Source: Gavia stellata
Taxonomy: Eukaryota > Chordata > Aves > Gaviiformes > Gaviidae
Length of the DNA: 64,000 nucleotides
Direction of reading: 5' to 3'
NCBI RefSeq assembly: GCF_030936135.1
Contig: NW_026776913.1
Location: forward strand, 1,798,001-1,862,000
Shown: positions 1 through 10,733 of the stretch, one piece after another
Position numbering within the stretch: position 1 is the first letter of the stretch
Layout of the letters: each line of letters starts with the position of its first letter
The notes under the pieces: generated by a model
Seen by the model: the letters and a program-made list of their open reading frames with translations, nothing else
What the model was told of the DNA's origin: nothing
Databases searched by the model: none
Translations under genes and position numbers: made by a program

Positions 1-250
1 GCAGCAGCGTAGGTGAGAGGTACCAGAATGAACAAAGAGAAAGGGAAGGAGAAAACTGGAGAATAACGGAAAGGGCCTTTGCCCAGGCAGTCTGCATCTG
101 AAACGACGATTTTAGAAATGGTCTTTGTATCAGGGCAGGGGAAAGTCAATGAAAGATCAGAGAAATGAAATACAGCGTAGGACAGGCAGAAGAGTGGTAC
201 TGTTGTTACAGGGGAAGGTCAGCATTTCCTTGGAATATGCCTTTTGAAAG
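1..250 (+). repeat. Right end of R block (copy at window edge)
   Basis: This stretch (ggtgagaggtaccagaatg..., then a GGAGAA-rich run and 'cagatcg/cagtctgcatctg') matches 44602-44860 closely and 60510-60740 distantly. At both of those sites it forms the end of a longer repeated block (43380-44870 and 59380-60740). No coding sense was recognised. Confidence 0.6.
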
Positions 251-287
251 GTCATGGGATTGGTAGAGGTCTCTTGTGAGTGAGGAC

Positions 288-2170
288 AAAGCAATGGTGC
301 ACCCCTCTTGGAAGGAGGCCAAAAGTGCACCCCAGGGAACCCCAGGCTGTACAAGCTCACTTCACAGAACCACAGAATCACAGAATCACTAAGGTTGGAA
401 AAGACCTGTAAGATCATCAAGTCCAACCATCAACCTACAAACACCACCATGCCCATTAAACCATGTCTCACAATGCCTCGTCCACACGTTCCTTGAAAAC
501 ATCCAAGGATGGTGACTCCAGCACTTCCCTGGGCAGCTTATTCCATTGTCTTACCACTCTCTCAGTAAAGAAATTTTTTCTAATATGGAGTCTAAACCTC
601 CCCTGGTGCAACTTGAGGCCATTTCCTCTTGTCCTGTCACTAGTCACGTGGGAGAAGAGGCCAACACCCACCTCTCTGAAACCCCCTTTCAGGTAATTGT
701 GGAGAGCCATGAGGTCTCCCCTCAGCCTCCTCTTCTGCAGACTGAACAACCCCAGTTCCCTCAGCCGCTCCTCATAAGACTTATGCTCCAGACACCTCAC
801 GAGCTTTCTCGCCCTTCTCTGGACACACTCCAGCACCTCAATGTCCTTCTTGTATTGAGGGGCCCAAAACTGAACACAGTATTCAAGGTACGGCCTCACC
901 AGCGCCGAGTACAGGTGTACTCGTTTGGTGAGGAGTGTGCCATCAGTTAGAGGCCTCTTGGGTGACATTTCTGGGACCTTGAAAGAGAAGAATTTGTCCA
1001 AAAGCAGTCAGCATGGACTCACCAAGGGTGAATCATGCCTCACCGACTTGATTGCCTTCATGATGATGTAGCTGCATTTGTGCATGAGGGGAGAACAGTA
1101 GATGTTGTTTACCTCACCTTAAGCAAGACTTGTGGCATGGTCTCCCTCAATATTCTTCTACCCAAGTTAGGTTCTTACAGTCTGGATGGGTTGACAAACA
1201 GATGGGTGAAGCACCAGTTGGATGATCAGGCTGAGAGAGCAGTGGTGACGGGGTCATAGTCTACCTGGAGGCTAATGGGACATACTGGGGCATTGTGGGG
1301 CAGCACAGGGGACTCTGCTGAACCTGGGCAGTTTAATACGTGTAGCTATGACTTGGAGGAGGCAACTCTCACCTTGTTTGTCGATGACCCTAAATTGGGA
1401 GGACCATTGCTGTGCCCTAGGGATGCCATAGAGGGGAAACTGGAGAGGTGGGAGGACCGTCCTGTCAGAACCTTCATGGGATAGAAGGTGGCCAAATGGC
1501 AGGTCCTGTGCCTGGGACAGACTAACGCCCTGCAGTGGTAGGGGCTGAGGACTGCCTGGCTGGGGATCAGCTCTGCGTAAATGGCCCTGGTGGTGCTGGA
1601 GGACAGAAAGCAAATTAGAACATCTGTACACTACCATGTAAATTTCTGGGCCTCATGTGGGGCAGGGGAGGAGGGAGTGAGCGGCTGTGTGGCTGCTGGG
1701 CTATTGGCCAGAAATAACCCATTACAGCAAGGAACATGTTGATAGCTGGGAGCGAGTTCAGAGGAAGACCGCCAAGATGCTCAGGGGCTTGAGGACTTAC
1801 ATTGGAGGAGGAACTGAGGGACAAGTCCTTGTTCAGCCTGGAGAAGGGAAGGCCTCAGGAATATCAGCCTGCCAGTCACTGTGGGGATGTTTTCAGGGAG
1901 ATGGAACCAGTCTTGTCATCGTGACCTTTGGCAGGAGGATAATCAACAATAGTCAAGTGTTGAAATAAGAACTAGTCAGGCTGGAGATAAGGAAAAACAT
2001 TTTCTCCATGAGGGCATCCAAGCATCAGAGCAGGTTTCCCAGAGACATTGTGCCATCTCTGTCCTTGGATGCTTTCAGCCTTCACTGGATAAAGCCTTAA
2101 GCAACATGGTCTGACTCCATAGCTGCTTCTGCCATGAGCAGGAGGTCAGAGCAGAGACCCCCTGGAGTCC
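288..2170 (+). repeat. Old CR1 LINE, ORF2 reverse-transcriptase part, interrupted
   Basis: Reading the + strand, 288-358 resembles the CR1 ORF2 stretch 'thr-pro-leu-phe-lys-lys-gly ... pro-gly-asn-tyr-arg'. The same element resumes at about 941 with '...gacatttctgggaccttgaaagagaag' and 'cagcatggactcaccaagggtgaatcatg' (the GFTKGESCLT region). It then runs through DVVYL, a degraded FADD region and the C-terminal domain to about 2170. Many stops and frameshifts show great age. A younger minus-strand CR1 (359-940) splits it. Confidence 0.8.
359..940 (-). repeat. CR1 LINE 3' end, 5'-truncated, nested in an older CR1
   Basis: The + strand starts with 'cagaatcacagaatcactaaggttggaaaagacctgtaagatcatcaag', the reverse complement of the CR1 3' tail. 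The minus strand reads open for about 150 codons of the ORF2 C-terminus, with motifs [36 protein letters not shown] and [15 protein letters not shown]. The open frame and tail mark it as younger than the host CR1. Sequence of the older element lies on both sides. Confidence 0.92.
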
Positions 2171-2179
2171 CATTCAGAA

Positions 2180-2650
2180 GAGTGGAAAACTAAATGATGC
2201 TGCAGTTCCTTCCCCTCTGGGTCTTCCCTTGATGAGAGTAGGGAAAGTTTTCAGTTCCACATGACCACCATGGAAGTAAGTCAGATGTTAGTATGGTCAG
2301 AGCAGCTGCAGCTTGCTTGTCCGTTTCCAGGCAGTGTTGCTCAGATGCAGGGCTGCTTGACAGCTATCCCCAAACAGCCCTGATCATTCCCTTTGCTTCA
2401 CCTTTCATTCCCCTTTTCACTCTTTTCCCACCTCTCAAGCCCTACTCTTCAATCATCCTTATCCCTTCCCATGTAAAATCCAACTCCTTTTCACCGTTTC
2501 CCCACTGGCCCTGCCTTGGCTTCACTTTGGACCTTCCTTTGGTGGTTCTGAGATGGTTACCACGGTACTTTCTACCTTGGTTAGCAGCTCCATTACACTA
2601 GTAGTCTTCTTGTCATCTGTAGTGTTCTGATCTTGTTGGAGGCACCACGA
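2180..2650 (+). repeat. Pyrimidine-rich repeat, first of two local copies
   Basis: This segment follows the old CR1 and includes the 'catttcattccccttttcactcttttcccacct' stretch (2403-2440) and 'tctgtagtgttctgatcttg'. It aligns by eye with 6550-6970, which also follows a CR1 fragment: shared pieces are 'gggctgcttg-ca', 'ctttgcttca', 'ggttctgagatgg' and 'tgtagtg-tctg'. The pair predates the segmental duplication, because both members recur in copy A'. Function unknown; no gene seen. Confidence 0.55.
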
Positions 2651-2739
2651 CTCAGGATGACCATTGGCACACGTGCTTTAACAGCTGGACTGTTGGAGCT
2701 TCAGTCCAGAGAGACCTTGACACACCTGGAGATTTGGCC

Positions 2740-2960
2740 ATGTCCTGGACCTGGCTGGGGTGGAGTTAACGTTCCCCATAGCAGCCCTCATGGTGCTCAG
2801 CTTTCTATTTGTAGCCGGAGTGCTGTTGCTACCACACCGCTGTTTTGGCTCTTGCTTAGCAGTGCCGGTGCAGCATCAAGGCTACCTCTCCAACCTCCCT
2901 CCCCTGCAAAGGCCTGGGGAGGTGGGCAAGGGCTTGGGAGGGGACAGAAAGTGTTTTGGG
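2740..2960 (+). mobile_element. ERV LTR fragment (fossil)
   Basis: The sequence 'ggctggggtggagttaac...' followed by 'gctgttttggctcttgcttagcagtg' and 'aaggctgggag-gggaca'-like text matches the common avian ERV LTR that begins TGnnnTTTTGGCTGGGATAGAGTTAATTTTC. A related LTR lies at 13304-13542 in the opposite orientation. Only LTR sequence is seen, with no internal genes. It is broken and old, and its exact family was not resolved. The copy at 47335-47555 is its segmental-duplication partner. Confidence 0.6.
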
Positions 2961-4225
2961 TGCCCTTGGGATGTGTCCTTCACACAATGATGTGTTTTGC
3001 ATCGGTCTAAGGCTATCCACTGTGGAAAGTGGACTTATGAGGAGGTAAGATGGCCTTAATATACAGGTGAGGAATGTCTTCTATGTTGTATTGAACTATG
3101 TCTACCTTTGGTTTTGTTTGTTGGCAAGTAAGAAACTTCCTTCTGTGCCTGTGTGCAGCTCGTTCTCCAGGTGAAACAGTGGGAACTGGTGCCAAGGGGC
3201 TGAAACATGCAGCTGCAGGCTTTAGTTGAGAAGACTCTGTTTGTACAGCACTGCTGTAAGGCGCACGTGGTTGAAGATAGAAATGGTGGAGTTGGTGGAA
3301 GGTACCAAGACTGCACATATAGTTTCTGCCATAAAGGGTAGTGACTTCCCTATATATTCCTCGTCAGTTAGGATATGCTCTCTTTCAGTATCAGTTGCAG
3401 ATTGCTGCTATCACTTAAGGTTTATGCAGAAAAATAAAGGGAAGTGGGAAAAGAATAAATTCTTTCTTCCTGTTGGTGAATGATGAACTCTTTTCACTTT
3501 GAATACACTCCTGAAAGCTCTCAAATGAACCACATAAAAACAGAAAATCAGGAAAATTGGCTTGTTAGGGCGTTTTTCATGTTCGAGTGCCCTCTGGAGC
3601 CAACTTCCTGAACTGCAGATCCTGAAAGATTGAACAGGCCTCTAGAGAAGGAGAAGCAGAAGCAAACCTCCACGATTCTGAGGGGGTTAGTGAGCCCCAC
3701 CAAGCGCCATCACTGCAGAGACCACAGAGGGAACGCTGGACAAGGTGACCATCCCTGAGGGCTGCTGAAATAGGAAGTCAAAGGTGACAGATAAGAGGTG
3801 GAAAATGAAATGTGGGGGTGGCTCTGATGCCAAGCAGGCCCTTGATGTCTTTCTCTAAGGAGGATGACCTAGTCCTGACCCCCATCACCTTGCAAAAGGC
3901 ATCCTGTCCCTCACAGGATGCTCAGGGCTCTTCCTATGAGCAGTGGGATGTGGGGTGCGCAATGGCAAGTGCAGGACAGCGGTCGCACAGCTCCCAGCCT
4001 CTATGAAGGATGAGGAGGCAAGAAAGCACTGGGGCTGTAAGGAAATGGTGACCTCCTTGGAAGAGGCAGAAGTGACAGGGAAGAGGACAAGGACCCGACT
4101 TGTGTTATTGAGAGGTCCCAGACCCACCAAGACTCTCAGCTGTCCCCACCACAGGCTTTCCTACACTGTCCTATGCCTGTGCCTGTTTCCCAGCAGATTT
4201 AACCACCTACCATGACTTCCTGAAT
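2961..4225. other. Intergenic, nothing recognised
   Basis: About 1.26 kb without a supportable gene or a repeat family I can name. Open frames are short and carry no domain. The same sequence recurs at 47556-48820. Confidence 0.6.
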
Positions 4226-5130
4226 ACAGTAACATAATAAATTCAGTAAGTTTGCAGATGATGGTGAAATAGGAGGAGGTCTGGATTTGATTGAGGGTGG
4301 AGAAGCCTTATAGAGAGAACTGGATAGACTGGAGAGCTGGGCAATCGCCAACCACATCAAATTTAACAGGAGCAAGAGCTGGATTCTCCACCTGGGATGC
4401 AGTAATCCGAGTTATACATACAAATTGGGGGAGGAGAGGCTGAAGAGCAGCCCTGCAGAAAGAGATCTGGGGTTTTTGGGTTCAGGGCAAATTGAATAGG
4501 AGTCAATAGTGTGCCGTGGCAGTCAAAAGGGCCACCCGTGTCCTGGGGTGCATCAAGCACAGCATCGCTAGCTGGTGGAGGGAGGTGATTGTCCCACTCC
4601 GCACTGCACTGGTACGGCCCCACCTCAAGTGCTGTGTGCCGTTTGGGGCACCTCAGTAGAAGAAGGACACCAAAGTATTAAAGTGTGTCCAGGGAAGGGC
4701 AACCAAGGTGGTGAAAGGTCTCGAGGGCAAGACTTGGGAGCAGTGGCTGAGGTCACTTGATTTGTTCAGCTTGGAGAAGAGAAGGCTGAGGGGTGACCTC
4801 ATCGCAGTCTACAACTTCCTCAAGGAGGGCAGCGGAGAAGGAGATGCTGATCTCCCCTCTCTGGTGACCAGCGATAGGACCCGAGGAAATGGAATGGAGC
4901 TGCGTCAGGGGACGTTCAGATTGGACATGAGTAAAAGGTTCTTCACTGAGAGGGCTGTTAGTCATGGGAACAGGCTCCCGAGGGAAGTGCTCACGGTACC
5001 AAGCCTGTCAGAGTTCAAGGAGCGTCTTGAAAACATATGTCATGTGCTTTAGTTTTAAGTAGTCCTTGTGAGGATTAGGGAGTTGGACTCAATGATCCTT
5101 ATGGGTCCCTTCCAACATTAGATACTCGAT
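4226..5130 (+). repeat. CR1 LINE 3' fragment
   Basis: The + strand shows 'aattcagtaagtttgcagatgatggtg' (FADD region) and 'gaagagaaggctgaggggtgacctcatcgcag' ([15 protein letters not shown]). It continues with 'ggacccgaggaaatggaatggagctg' ([10 protein letters not shown]) and ends with 'gggtcccttccaacattagata-tcgatgattcc' at the 3' tail. The C-terminal part is still open for about 114 codons (4708-5052), while the part before it is interrupted. Partner copy at 48821-49728. Confidence 0.9.
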
Positions 5131-6159
5131 GATTCCTTGACTTCATCAGGTCAATTCTGTCTTTTACATGCAGTTGTTGATCTTCAGAATGAGACTCATT
5201 CTATAGAAACGCTGTTGCTGGTACCAGTTGCAAAACCAATTGTCTGACTGCAGGATCTGCCCAATTCTTTTCAAACCTTTTCCCCTCAATAGCAGGATGG
5301 AGAAGAATACCATCTGCACCCTCCTGCCCTTGACCATCACACCCAGAGCAGCGTAGTCATGCTTGCTACTTTCCAGGTCTCCTAGGACAACATCAGTGGT
5401 TCTCGTGTGGAAGAGCAGAAGGGGTTAACATTCCAAGATCAGGACAAGCTTCCGCAGCCTCCCAGCAATGCACCCCTTGATCAAGGACAGCTGACAGAGC
5501 TCCTTAGAAGCTGCTAGAGCTTGCCAGCAGCTTGTCAGAAGTCTACGTCTCCTCTGACTCTTCTTACTTGGCAGCCAAAGGCCCCTTGAATGTCCTCAGA
5601 GGGCTCCATGGATCTTCAAGACCCAGGTTCACTAAGGCTCTCAAAAAAGTCCCCAGGAGACATTGTCAGGACTCCGTTCGGCCAAGAGCTGAGGAACTCG
5701 GGGTGATTCCAGTATTGATCCTGAAGTGAGCCCGAGGTTGGTCTAGAGGCATCCGAAGGTGCTTTCCAGCATGACTGGGTTTGTGATTCTGTCATCTCTC
5801 ATAATAGCTACTGCAATTCTTGCAGTCATCAATTCCTCCTCTGCATCTGGATTAGCACCAAGCATGGTAACCCTAGAGCCACACCCTCTCAATGGTGTCA
5901 GGATGCCACTAAGGACTGAAACATTTTATGTTGAAAGTTTCATTGTGGATGACTCTTTGTTTTCAGACAGAACAGGCCCTTCTCACAGCCTGAAACACCT
6001 GTGCATTGCAACATGATGCCAAATGAGAGGGATGCAATCAGAAAGTCATGACTCCAGGGTGGTGATGTTATAACATCTGAGGGGTCCTTGGGAAAGCCAG
6101 TAAAAACTCAAAATGCCCTAAAAATCTCAGACATGACTTTGTAAGGTTGGCTTTGCCAC
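5131..6159. other. Intergenic, nothing recognised
   Basis: About 1 kb of unique-looking sequence. Short open frames (for example 5759-6016) have no recognisable domain. It recurs at 49729-50750 with the same frames, which reflects duplication rather than selection. Confidence 0.55.
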
Positions 6160-6435
6160 TATGGCAGTCTGAGGGAGCTGGGTTTGTTCAGTGGAGAGAA
6201 GAGAAGCCTTTGGGGACACCTGGGGACAGCCTTTCCACACCTACCAGGAGATCACCAGGAAGAGGCAGCCAGGCTCTCCTTCCCTGTTGTGAATGATGGG
6301 AGGGTGAGGGCCAATGGACTTCACTTGAAACATGGGAGGAAAAGCTCTTTACCCATGAAGAGGGTCAAGCCCTGAGGCAGGTTGCCCAGAGAGGTTGTGC
6401 TCTGTCAGTCCTTGCAAGTTTTCGAGCCTCACACA
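6160..6435 (+). repeat. Degraded CR1 3' fragment
   Basis: The text 'ctgagggagctgggtttgttcagtggagagaagagaagc' and 'gggtgagggccaatggacttcacttgaaa' follows the CR1 C-terminal pattern RELGLFSGEKRSLWGHL ... RVRANGLHLKHG. 'caggttgcccagagaggttgtg' follows. The element is heavily diverged. Partner copy at 50751-51025. Confidence 0.75.
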
Positions 6436-6549
6436 AATAAAACTCTGAGCCACCTGGTGTGACTTGATAGCTGACCTTGCTGGGAGCAGCAGGTTGGCTC
6501 TCGTGCAGCATGAGGGACTGCACATTTCCTTCCACCACAGGGCTTCCCT

Positions 6550-6970
6550 GAACCATGCTAGGGAAAGCACTCAGCTTCACCTTGGAGGTGAGCAAACCTA
6601 AGTTTGGTCAGATCATCTTTCTTGTCTCGTGCAAGTCACCACTGCTTACCTGCAGAGCTGCTTGGCAGGTACCTCCAAACAGCCTCGATCATGTCCTTTG
6701 CTTCATCTTCTCTTTTCTTTTCCCCTCTTTTCCCCCATCTGAGCTCTGCCCTTTGGTCATCCTTATGTCCTCGCATACAAACAGCCCACCTGTGTTTGCT
6801 CTTCCCACACTGGTCTTGGCTTTGCTTGCTCTGTAGCTCTTTCTGAGATGGGCAGCATGGAAAATTCTACATTGGAAAGTGACTCCATTAAACTAATACC
6901 TCATTTTACCATTTGTAGTGCTCTGCAACTCATGCTGTTACCTTGTGAGAGACACCACAATCAGACTAAT
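6550..6970 (+). repeat. Pyrimidine-rich repeat, second local copy
   Basis: This segment resembles 2180-2650, with a TTTTCTTTTCCCC run at 6714-6735. Like the first copy it lies just downstream of a degraded CR1 tail. Short proline/serine-rich frames in the pyrimidine tract are composition artefacts. Partner at 51146-51565. Confidence 0.5.
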
Positions 6971-7084
6971 TCAATTGCACAAACAGCTGACAAAACAGTG
7001 ACTCAGTCCATGAGGACCTGGAGGATCTCTGGGATTCAGCCAACAGAAACCTCCTGAATTTACAAGGAGAAGCCACCAGTCCTG

Positions 7085-7600
7085 TATCGGAGGGGGAAGA
7101 ATAACCCTGTACCTCAGGGCAGGCTGGTACCCGACTGGCTGAGCAGGGACCCAAAGCAGAAGGGCCTGGGCCCAACAAGGAATGCCATATGAGCCAGTAG
7201 CACATGCTCACCAGAAGAAAGATCAGCTGCGTTAGGAATGATGTGGCCACCCAGACAGTGGGAGTTATCGTCCTCATCGAGTGAGCACCGTTGTGGCCAC
7301 ATTTGGAGTAGTGTGTCCCTCTGTGGGGTTTCCTGCTCTACGCAATTTGGGAGGAACTGGAGAGTGCCCAGAAGAGCTCTGCAGAGATGGGGGTCGGGGT
7401 CTAGTGCCCTCCTTGGGGGTGCTGAGGCAGCTGGGTGTTTGTCTGGTGGGTTTAGACTGGACAGGAGAGAAAGAAATGCCACTCCAAGGGCAGTGCTGTG
7501 ATACAAGAGGGAGCCTGGGCCAGCCCAAGGCTTTGTGTTTCAAGGAACAGCCAGGGATGGCGGAGAGGAATCAGTAAAGGCAGTGAGATACTCAGGTGAG
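7085..7600 (+). repeat. Diverged CR1 variant, start of the OR-upstream duplicon
   Basis: 'gaagaataaccctgtacctcagggcaggctgg', 'gagttatcgtcctcatcgagtgagcacc' and 'gaggaactggagagtgccc' follow the CR1 ORF2 pattern ([10 protein letters not shown] ... ELERVQ) at low identity. Next comes 'gaaatgccactccaagggcagtgctgtgatacaagagg', a CR1 3' variant. Copies are at 37725-38290, 51688-52210 and (3' part) 59000-59250. In the first three the same downstream sequence (R block) follows, so the CR1 was already part of the duplicating unit. Confidence 0.6.
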
Positions 7601-8050
7601 AACAAGAGGATGGAGTGTCCACAGCCTTCAGGGAAACAGGGCCAGGCGTACACACCATAGGACAGCCTTGGGTGGAGACGGTCGAGGGAGCTGGCAATGC
7701 CGAAAGCCCCCAACAGAGCTGACGTCCTCCTCCCCTTGGCTGTGGCTGTTGTCTGTGCCAGCCAGGGCCTTCCAGTAGGAACTTCATCGTTACAGCAGGA
7801 GGGCCTCAGGGACTCCTCTTCCCTACCCAGGAGCCTGGCAGGTTTCACAGCGTGTTTTTGCACTTGCTCAGGGCTCTTCCTGGGGCAGTGTGATGGAGGG
7901 AAAAAGGAAAAGCCCCGAGCAACCTGTGAGGGAAAATCACATTCTCTGGGAATGCGTTGTGTGTGTGACACGTTGCCCCAAGCAATGTGTGAGGCACCAA
8001 ATCGCATTCTGTGCGATGCCGACTGGGGTGTCTGTCAGGCACCCACCCTG
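7600..8050 (+). repeat. R block, partial copy
   Basis: 'ccttggctgtggctgttgtctgtgcc' and 'cagggctcttcctggggca' match the left part of the blocks at 38500-39010, 43390-44870 and 59380-60740. This copy stops short: the later 'agtccctggggaggctttgtcag' part is absent. Between here and the OR promoter block at 8803 lies about 750 bp shared only with the inverted arm and copy A'. Confidence 0.5.
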
Positions 8051-8802
8051 AATGGGAATTGCTTTCCTGTTGGTCCTGTGATTTTCTTGCCAGCCCTGGC
8101 ATCTCATGTAGCTCTGTGGGCCTGGATTTGAACCTTACATTGAGCAGCTGCCTTGAATTCTGTACCACAATGTGGGGATGAACACGAGACAGCTGCCAAT
8201 ACACTCAGTGAAGATCTAGTAAACCCAACACCTGGAGGAGAGGAAGAAAGAGACTGAGCTCTCCCTATGGCATACGACTCCATTCCATCCTATGAATGTC
8301 TCTATAGGCTGACCTGAACATAACGAGTAGGGACAGGTTCAGTTGCCCTTAATTTGGCAGCAGCTGTCCTTTCAGTTGGCCAAAGGAAATTCCCAAGAGC
8401 CTCCAAGAAGATGCCCCAGATGTTGGCCTGTCTCTACATCAGCCTGCACGTATCTTCAATCTGTCTCTATTACCGGCACATATCTTTGACCACCTCTGGT
8501 ACCTCAGATGTCACCAGACAACTGCATCTGAACAGCTCACTCCTGGCCTCCAGCTCCATTAATTACCATGGGAGCTGAGAGCAGGAGCTCACATGCAGGT
8601 GCCTATTGTGTGTCCACCTGAAGGGGGGCAGGAGGAATCCCACCTGCTGTGGGTCTGTGGTGTGCATGGGAGGGAGCTGAGTGCCCTTCAGCCCCAGCAC
8701 TCCAAACCCAGGATGAGATGCCTTGTCGGGCTCAGCTGCATCCCTTCCCTCAGCAGGGGTAAAGGAGATCCCTGCCTGTCCCTGTCTGGCTGTCCTGTCT
8801 AA

Positions 8803-9243
8803 AGATGGGCCAAGAAAAGGTGATATTTAGGCGTGACTCTGTCTCTCAGCAGGGAAATGTCAGTGCTGGGAAGAAGTGTCTCTCCCCAGCTGCGGGAGGG
8901 AACCTCAGTGATTGCTCCAGCCTGTTTCACAGCAGGTTCCCCTGGAGCCCCAGGGACCCCTGGGGGGAGCCCCGAGGGGCAGAGAAAGTGCCGCCTTGGG
9001 CTGCTCCTCTGCTGCTGAGCTGGGCCGGGCTCCTGGGATGGAGGGAGCTCATGGCAAGCGGGCATCACTGCCGAGAGACAGCTCTGCCCAGGAGCAGCTC
9101 CTCTGCAGAGCGCAGCAGGGCTGAGGGCACTGCCTGCAGGCACCGAGGGGAGAGGATCAAGGCAGAGAGAGGTTAAAGGCAGTCTGGGGTGGGAGGACAG
9201 AGGCGAGCTCACTGGAGGAGAAATCTTCACAGCCCTTGACACG
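8803..9243 (+). promoter_or_regulatory. Predicted promoter plus 5' non-coding exon of the OR at 10734
   Basis: This block of about 440 bp is shared by all gamma-c ORs here (17041-17483, 27214-27655 on the - strand, 53432-53872; a shorter form at 39019-39254). It has two adjacent CCCNNGGG sites, 8948-8955 and 8957-8964, of the kind bound by Olf/EBF factors in OR promoters. A TTAAAGG box follows near 9172. It ends in the donor 'acgGTAAGTCTCTGG' with GT at 9244. The predicted intron 9244-10710 ends at a pyrimidine-rich acceptor 23 bp before the ATG. Block conservation and splice signals are seen; promoter activity is inferred. Confidence 0.5.
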
Positions 9244-10733
9244 GTAAGTCTCTGGCTGCAGGGCAATTTAGGTACAGTTCACGGGCAGATCTCCTAATGC
9301 TGGCACATCCCACAAACTCTGAGACCTTTCAGGAAGAAGTGCCACAGGTTCTCCAGTGTAGAGGAGGAGGAGGTGCCCCAGAGCAGGGCTTCCCTGCTGC
9401 ACCATGAGAGGGACAGGGCATGAGGGCTGCCTTCTGCCAGGGACGGCTGCAGGGTGTGAAGGTGGGTGTGCAGCCAGGGGTGCCCAGGGCTGTCCTTCCG
9501 AGCAGGGTCCCTGCACCCCCGGGGCTGGGTGCTGGGGCAGGGTCTCTGCCGCCTGCCAGGGTCAGCACTCAGCCTTTCCTGGGGAGCTCCCCACGGCACT
9601 GTGGGTGGCCCTTCAGGGCAGGGCAGGGTCCTTCTGCTGTTGAGAGGGTGCTGCCTGGGTCAGGGCTGCTCACAGCTCCACATACCCCCCAGGACATTTC
9701 CAAGGGCACTTTTCAAAAGGAAGGTCTATGTGGCGGTTACCTGAAAGGGAAGCTGCCGGTGTTTTGCATTTTCTCCTCTTGGTTGTCTGGGAGGGCAGTG
9801 GGAGATGGGAATTTATTTCTATGTTCTGGGGAAGGCCCTGAGACCCCACTTCTCATTAGCTCTTGTCTGATCTGCTCCTTAGCTCCGGCACAGACAGAGG
9901 TGCCCCTGGGCAGTACCCTGGTGCCAGGAGGTGTCTGCAGGGCAGAGCTGAGCACACGGTGAGTGGGATGGGGTCTTCGAGAGATGGTAGGAGAGAGACA
10001 TGGGGACAGGGAATTAGCTTCCAGCAGGGACATCTCCAGCAGAGACAAGGGCAGGGAATGAGAAGGAGCTGCTACCAGAAATGCCATGGCAGGGGCTATT
10101 CGGGCACCTCCCTGCCATGCCCTGGAGTGCAGATACCTTCCCCAGAGCAACCCCCTGGTCTCCTCTCCTACCCAGCAGAGCCTCTGCCTTCATGGCCATG
10201 GGGTCCCCGTTATGAGTCATCCCCTGGGCAGCTTGCCTTCCAGGTGGATGTGTCTTGGGATGCAGTACACAAAAAAGAGACTAAAACCACCTGCCCTACA
10301 GTGACACCATCTGAGAGGTGGTGAGCACAGCTGGGTAAGGAGAAGGCTTCATAGCACGCCCCTCTGCCTTTCTGACCTCACCTCATTTTTTTGAAGCATT
10401 GCAGTTTTCTTCCCTGTTTCCCCACCCTTCCGTGATGCTCTTGCTCTCTGGGGTATGGATGGGGGTACAGGTCAGCTTCTGTTCTGGCACTGACTCTGGG
10501 TGTCCTTCCCTGGAAGTGTCTTCATGGGAAGTAGGTGCCCAAGCTCTGTTTTAAACTGTCAGGCACCATGCCATTCAATTGCCAGGGCTGGGGAATGCGC
10601 TGGCTTGTTCCTCATTCATCACAGGGATGGGGATTTCTATGACAAATGGCATGTTATTTTCCTCACAGAAGTCTGTCCTCAGTTGTCATTGTCTTTTTCA
10701 CCTTGGACAGGTCCCAATGCCCACAGAAAGCAA

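Larger units (their letters stand above)
1..9560 (+). repeat. Segmental duplication, copy A (partner 44602-54190)
   Basis: The whole stretch matches 44602-about 54190 in the same orientation and order, including the same nested CR1 copies, LTR fragment and OR promoter block. The offset is 44601 at the left edge and about 44630 near 9240, so only small indels separate the copies. Differences are scattered single bases, so the duplication is fairly recent. The left edge is cut by the window. The partner continues leftward without a break, so the true boundary of copy A is not visible. Confidence 0.93.

Noticed and set aside
468-1001. A 177-aa protein on the minus strand (also 45070-45603).
   Set aside because: It is the CR1 ORF2 C-terminus plus read-through into the neighbouring older CR1, not a host gene.
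8799-9266. Minus-strand frame of 155 codons across the OR promoter block (copies at 17018, 27192 plus and 53428).
   Set aside because: Present in all duplicates, but with no start context, domain or frame-preserving pattern distinct from plain identity. The block is better explained as control sequence and exon 1.
9420-9962. Open frame of 180 codons in the intron upstream of the first OR (similar frames at 17498, 26523 minus, 39329 and 53926).
   Set aside because: Pro/Gly/Ala-rich, overlapped by equally long frames in other phases. Conservation is explained by recent duplication and high GC.
9244-10710. A new gene or system between promoter block and receptor.
   Set aside because: Splice-signal placement and recurrence before every gamma-c OR fit a 5'UTR intron; nothing in it suggests another product.
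10500-10733. In-frame upstream extension that would give a 417-aa receptor at 10734.
   Set aside because: It crosses the pyrimidine-rich acceptor at 10710, is not shared by the paralogues, and lacks signal-peptide character. MSNSSS is the common start.
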